The notes under the pieces were generated by a model. That model had not been told where the DNA came from and searched no databases. It saw only the letters and a list, made by a program, of their open reading frames with translations. Positions 8,163-12,639 of a DNA stretch of 12,639 nucleotides are shown piece after piece. The first letter of the stretch is position 1; the number at the start of each line of letters is the position of its first letter. The stretch comes from Gryganskiella cystojenkinii. Lineage: Eukaryota; Mortierellomycota; Mortierellomycetes; Mortierellales; Mortierellaceae. Both the position numbers and the translations under genes were made by a program. Where the stretch lies: assembly GCA_015852425.1 (NCBI GenBank), contig JAAAIG010000949.1:1343-13981 (forward strand), read 5' to 3'.

Positions 8163-9961
8163 TAGACATCCAAGGGTCCGTCGCTGTGGTGGTAGAAGTT
8201 CAGGTCACTGTCGTCCTCGATACCATTCATAAGCTGGTACATCGTCACTATTGGGTTCCAAAAAGGCAGCAAAGATAAAAGGTGTCCGTTAGCTCTTTGT
8301 TTGCTCTTTGCTGCGTGTGTCTCATCAAAAAAAACGAAAAGGACGAAAAACTATTGCCACTCTGTCAGAAACAAGAACAAGAAAAAGCTTACAGATAACA
8401 TTGGTGGCAAATGCCAAGAACAAGCACGCAAACAGGATCGAGGGTCCGATACGATCATAAAACCGAACATCGACCCGCATCTGTTCCATCCACCGATGTC
8501 GCAAGTGAAACGTCGTCGTAGCATAAACGAACGTCGACATCGCCACCAGGACCAAGAACAGACCGACTTGCATCCCGACATCCTTTCCAAAGCTCACCAG
8601 CGTCAACGCCATCGTTCCCAACAACAGTCCAAACTTGATCCAGTGCATGAACGTCCTTTCGTTTGAAAAAAAGGCCTTCGCGTCAGGTTTCTTGGGTCCC
8701 TTTTTCTTGCCACCACAGACGACCTTGCCGCTCACGACCATTATGGAGTTGCCTTTGTTCCCATCGCCTCCTTGTCCGAAAGATGGAGGAGCATTTTTGC
8801 TGTAATACCGGGTCGATCTCTTGGAAAGTTCTTTTAAAGTAGGTCGTCGAGGTTCTCCAGAGTCCCAATCCTTGGCCATGGTCGGTGGGATGGTCGGAGA
8901 AAACTCTATCTTTGGTATGTCGCATCGACTCTGGCCCAATTCGGAGGCGACGCCGCGAGCCCAACGAGCATAACTCCGCGTACACTTTGGTTTCCTTGCG
9001 CTCGATGCTGCTGCCGCTGAAGTGAATGCCTCTGGCTCCTCTGAGGCTGAATGACAGAGTGTGGATGCTGCAGAAGATGCTGCGGGTGAGCGAGGCGAGT
9101 GACCATGCGAGGATCGGCTTAGGGATGAAGAAGGCGTTGTCGATGTTGAAACCGTCGTGTGACTAGCCGTTGAAGAACCAGTGCGACAGCTGGGAACTCC
9201 TGTACTATGAGAAGTTGAGTAAGAAAGTGCTGGCGAGAGCAAGGATGTCGTTGTAGAATCCTGAGATGGAAGTTTCGGTCGACTCTTTTGATGACGTGAC
9301 CGTTGAGAAAGTCGCGTCTGTCGATCGAGCAAGTAGGCGGATGACAGTCTGGCCTCAGACATTTCCTGCAGTTGCCGTCCATTGTTGTCGATCGTGTCTG
9401 TGTCAATAGGGCGAGAGATTGGCGCCCTCAAGGACTCGATCACGATCCCTCGAAGTTGATTCGGACTTGATGGTGCGCTGTCTTCATTACTCGGTGATCG
9501 ATCAAGCGTTTGTGATGGTTGAGGAATGTCCACAGTCAATGCTTGGGTATTTGACGGCTCCTTGGTTGTCGTTGTGGCGTTGCCCCAGATCGCCACCATC
9601 CCTGTAATTATATGGTGGGCCTCGTTATCCTGATCCTGATCGGTCAATTGAGGTTTGGCACTGGTAGTGGCGAAAGTGGTAGTGGCGATGACAGTAGGAG
9701 AGCTCGATGGAAGTGCGACAGGGTTGACGTGTTTTTGTTGCTGCTGTTGATTGACTTTGGAGACAATGGAGGGCAGGTTCGTTACGGATGCGCGGTCTAG
9801 TGTTGAGCAACAGACAATGAACAAGTTAGTATACTAGATCCGAGAGAGTAGATCAGCATCGATTCTATGGATCTTTCCACTTTACCTCGCACAAGAGTAT
9901 TGAGTGAATTTGAAGAGTTGAACGGTGTTTGATTGGCGAAGGGGTCCTTGTAGATACGCAT
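8162..9961 (-). CDS. VTC1-like (DUF202) membrane protein with long disordered N-terminal extension
   Basis: Seen: exons 9961-9886, 9796-8393 and 8247-8162; introns 9797-9885 (with a perfect TACTAAC branch point) and 8248-8392; product 521 residues. Residues 1 to about 380 are Ser/Thr/Pro/Gln-rich with no recognisable fold. Residues about 397-505 match the VTC C-terminal domain: KAFFSNERTF (399-408), three hydrophobic helices (about 412-429, 432-455, 475-500) and FYDRIGP between the second and third. An acidic tail, MNGIEDDSDLNFYHH, ends the protein. Known: Vtc1 is about 120-130 residues and forms part of the vacuolar complex that makes polyphosphate from ATP and moves it into the vacuole; Vtc2-5 add SPX and catalytic or pseudo-catalytic domains, none of which is seen here. 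Inferred: a VTC subunit of Vtc1 type with an added N-terminus. The start MRIYKD (9961) is chosen over an in-frame ATG at 10084 because the intervening sequence looks like a CT-rich leader. Confidence 0.82.
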
Positions 9962-10992
9962 GTTGTAAGAGTCAGTTGGAGAGCAAGTACAAAAAGCAGG
10001 GTTACGGACGGCGTAAGAATATGTGAAAAAAAGAGGCAAGGTGACAGAAAGAAAAAAAAGAGAAAAAGCGCGGTCGATCCACAAGAGATTGGATCGAGTC
10101 CAGGTTGTGTGTGCCGCTGTGGTCCAGTTTGTTTGATAAGAAGCACGATAGAAGAAAAAATAAAAAACATGACGGCTCTGTTGCCATTCAGACTGGCAAA
10201 GAACCCAACGATCGCGCCTTCAGTCCAAAAGTGCTCTGTTGACAGAATGGAATGTGGAATCCCTCCATGACTTTGCAATGGAACGAAGAATGGGCTGATT
10301 GTTTCCCGAACTTGTTCGTTTCGATACTCCACGTGCTGCCTATTTTTTATTCCAGAGTCACGCTTGTCCCAGGAGGATGCCATGGTCGAGGAGCAAGCAA
10401 GGTTCAAGGTAGGGTAACAATGAGGAGAGTCGAATGAGGTGCCCCTTTGAGCGGAGCCAGAAAAAGACGTATGTTTGTTAAGGGTCTATCACAATCGCCA
10501 ATATAAAATTGATCTCAAAGGCCGAAAAGGGAAGGTTCCTTCTCTAACATTATTCGGTAAATTTTTGCCCATAAAGGATTCATACCGACGCAAAGGACGA
10601 GCTACCCATCCATCCATCCATCCAATCCATCTCGACAGCACCCTGCAATCGATCCATCGATCTATTCTGGATATCGATATCGACTCGGAATGCGTATTGA
10701 TCTCGACAATGGCTACTACTTATGGCTGTCGCAAGGATCAGGCGAAGCTCATCTGATTCAGTTTCATGATTGCAGGATCCAGTTTCTTCAGACTCTTTCA
10801 TTTTGTTGAATCTGTTTCCTGTAGTCGTTTATTCGCAGCTTGACGAAACCAGGGACAACGCAAACAAACAACAGTAGACGGCAGCAACGATCAGGAATCA
10901 CTCGATCAAAAAAACCAGCCTACAAAAAAGCTTTGGATCACAGTTTTTCTGATCTCTCTCTTTCCTTCAACCTTTTATTCAAACGCACAGAA
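9962..10992. promoter_or_regulatory. Divergent intergenic region between the VTC-like gene and RPS5
   Basis: This 1031-base stretch has no supported gene and carries the promoters of both neighbours. Visible elements: a CACGTG E-box at 10330-10335, AGGGTAA at 10411-10417, a TTAAGGGTC motif at 10478-10486, a CATC tandem repeat at 10606-10630, three ATCGAT-containing sites between 10648 and 10680 including the palindrome ATATCGATAT (10671-10680), and a pyrimidine-rich tract directly upstream of the RPS5 ATG (about 10951-10980). No tRNA or other RNA gene was recognised. Confidence 0.5.
10606..10630. repeat. CATC tetranucleotide microsatellite
   Basis: Four tandem CCAT units with a degenerate extension (CAATCCAT) lie in the RPS5/VTC-like intergenic region. 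A short simple repeat with no known role. Confidence 0.7.
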
Positions 10993-11948
<956 letters not shown>

Positions 11949-12018
11949 AGAATTTTTTTCTTCCGGTTTCCTTGCCAATGCACTCTTTTTGTGTCTATTT
12001 TCGCTTGGAGAAAGTGTT

Positions 12019-12024
12019 AATAAA
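12019..12024 (+). terminator. Poly(A) signal AATAAA of RPS5
   Basis: AATAAA lies 70 bases after the RPS5 stop, following a T-rich stretch. It is a typical position for a fungal mRNA 3' end and is assigned by motif only. Confidence 0.5.
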
Positions 12025-12081
12025 TCCAGCACGGAATTTCCTGCAATGTCTAGTCCACACTTCGTTTTTTTTTGGATTCAT

Positions 12082-12637
12082 TTACTCTGGAGTTTGCTTT
12101 TGTTGATCGACTTCTCCTTTTCCTGACCTCACTTTGACGACGGCCTGGCTCACATGGTTTTGACGTGCCCAAACGCTCTCCGTTTTGCAACCAACCTCTG
12201 ACCTGACTTCTGCAAACCGCGGTAATTTGAGTACATACCCTACCCCTTGTTGTATGTCATTGTCATGTTTTATCCCTTTATTGGTCAATATAAAAACTGT
12301 TCTGAGCTTAAATGCTAACTGTACTAGATCATGAAGACCAGCATGAGATAAATGGAAGTAGAAGTTCATCAGCGAAGGATTTCTTCTACGAAATTGGTTG
12401 GAGCGAGGTGACTGTGTTCTTTTTGGTCGCATAGACTATTTGAAAAGTAGAAAGCGGTCAGTATCAACAATTTTGAATGCTTTGTCCACCAGGGCTGTTT
12501 CAAACTAAACACAATCTTACCTGCAAGAACAGCGTCAGGTACTCGACCACATCCTGGCATGTCAGTAGCGCTCGAAAGACACAATTCGTTCGACTCTCGG
12601 ATCCATGAAATTTTGATGGAACGGACAAGTCGATGCG
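12082..12637 (-). CDS. Unrecognised protein, 3' part of a gene that enters from the right edge
   Basis: Seen: a minus-strand exon from the window edge (first full codon 12637-12635) to 12521 encodes 39 residues, starting RIDLSVPSKFHGSESRTNC and ending TCQDVVEYLTLFLQ. It is followed by a good intron, 12436-12520 (GTAAGA donor, TACTGAC branch-like site, CAAATAG acceptor, phase 0). Exon 2 then stays open from 12435 to a stop at 12084-12082, giving an Arg/Ser-rich stretch and then mixed sequence. The first exon reads like genuine protein with an amphipathic Leu/Val-rich C-terminus; I do not recognise the family. The true 3' end is uncertain: AATAAA occurs in the sense strand near 12280, so the coding part may stop earlier through another intron or acceptor. 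It is convergent with RPS5. Confidence 0.35.
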
Positions 12638-12639
12638 CA

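Noticed and set aside
9959..10084. Upstream in-frame ATG (MWIDRAF...) as start of the VTC-like protein
   Set aside because: The added segment reads like translated CT-rich leader; the ATG at 9961 gives a hydrophilic start. Not fully excluded without transcripts.
9865..10407. 180-residue minus-strand hydrophobic open frame upstream of the VTC-like gene
   Set aside because: It lies in the CT-rich leader and promoter, has no recognisable motif, and is in a different frame from the first exon of the VTC-like gene.
10840..10992. In-frame N-terminal extension of RPS5
   Set aside because: It has no ATG, and the protein from 10993 already matches the normal uS7 length and start.

Overview
The window comes from a filamentous fungus with intron-rich nuclear genes. 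Every multi-exon gene uses GT-AG spliceosomal introns, several with recognisable branch points (TACTAAC at 9825-9831 on the minus strand, TACTAAT at 11766-11772). Untranslated leaders are CT-rich, and the proteins carry Gln-, His-, Ser- and Ala-rich tracts. The style suggests an early-diverging fungus such as a Mortierella-like Mucoromycota; that placement is inference from gene style only.

Layout from left to right: (1) 59-792 (+), the last three exons of an Mpv17/Sym1 mitochondrial inner-membrane protein, with its N-terminus outside the window. (2) 975-3414 (-), a complete four-exon pyruvate dehydrogenase E1 alpha gene, convergent with (1), with two unusually long introns. (3) 3950-7526 (-), a three-exon, 1125-residue Myb/SANT protein of the Reb1/TTF-I type with long low-complexity tracts. 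(4) 8162-9961 (-), a three-exon gene whose C-terminus is a VTC1-type (DUF202) three-helix membrane domain behind about 380 residues of disordered Ser/Thr-rich sequence. (5) 10993-11948 (+), a two-exon ribosomal protein S5 (uS7) gene, divergent from (4). (6) 12082-12637 (-), the 3' part of an unrecognised gene, convergent with (5).

This is ordinary core-genome housekeeping content, not an operon or mobile island. Nothing suggests transfer, transposons, CRISPR, rRNA or tRNA genes. The points worth a second look are the N-terminally extended VTC1-like protein, the Reb1-like factor with its own upstream cluster of TTAAGGGT motifs (also present once in the RPS5 upstream region), the long PDA1 introns that each carry a sense-strand poly(A) tract, and the unrecognised gene at the right edge. 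Exon boundaries below were derived by reading splice sites and keeping family-conserved reading frames; no transcript data were available.
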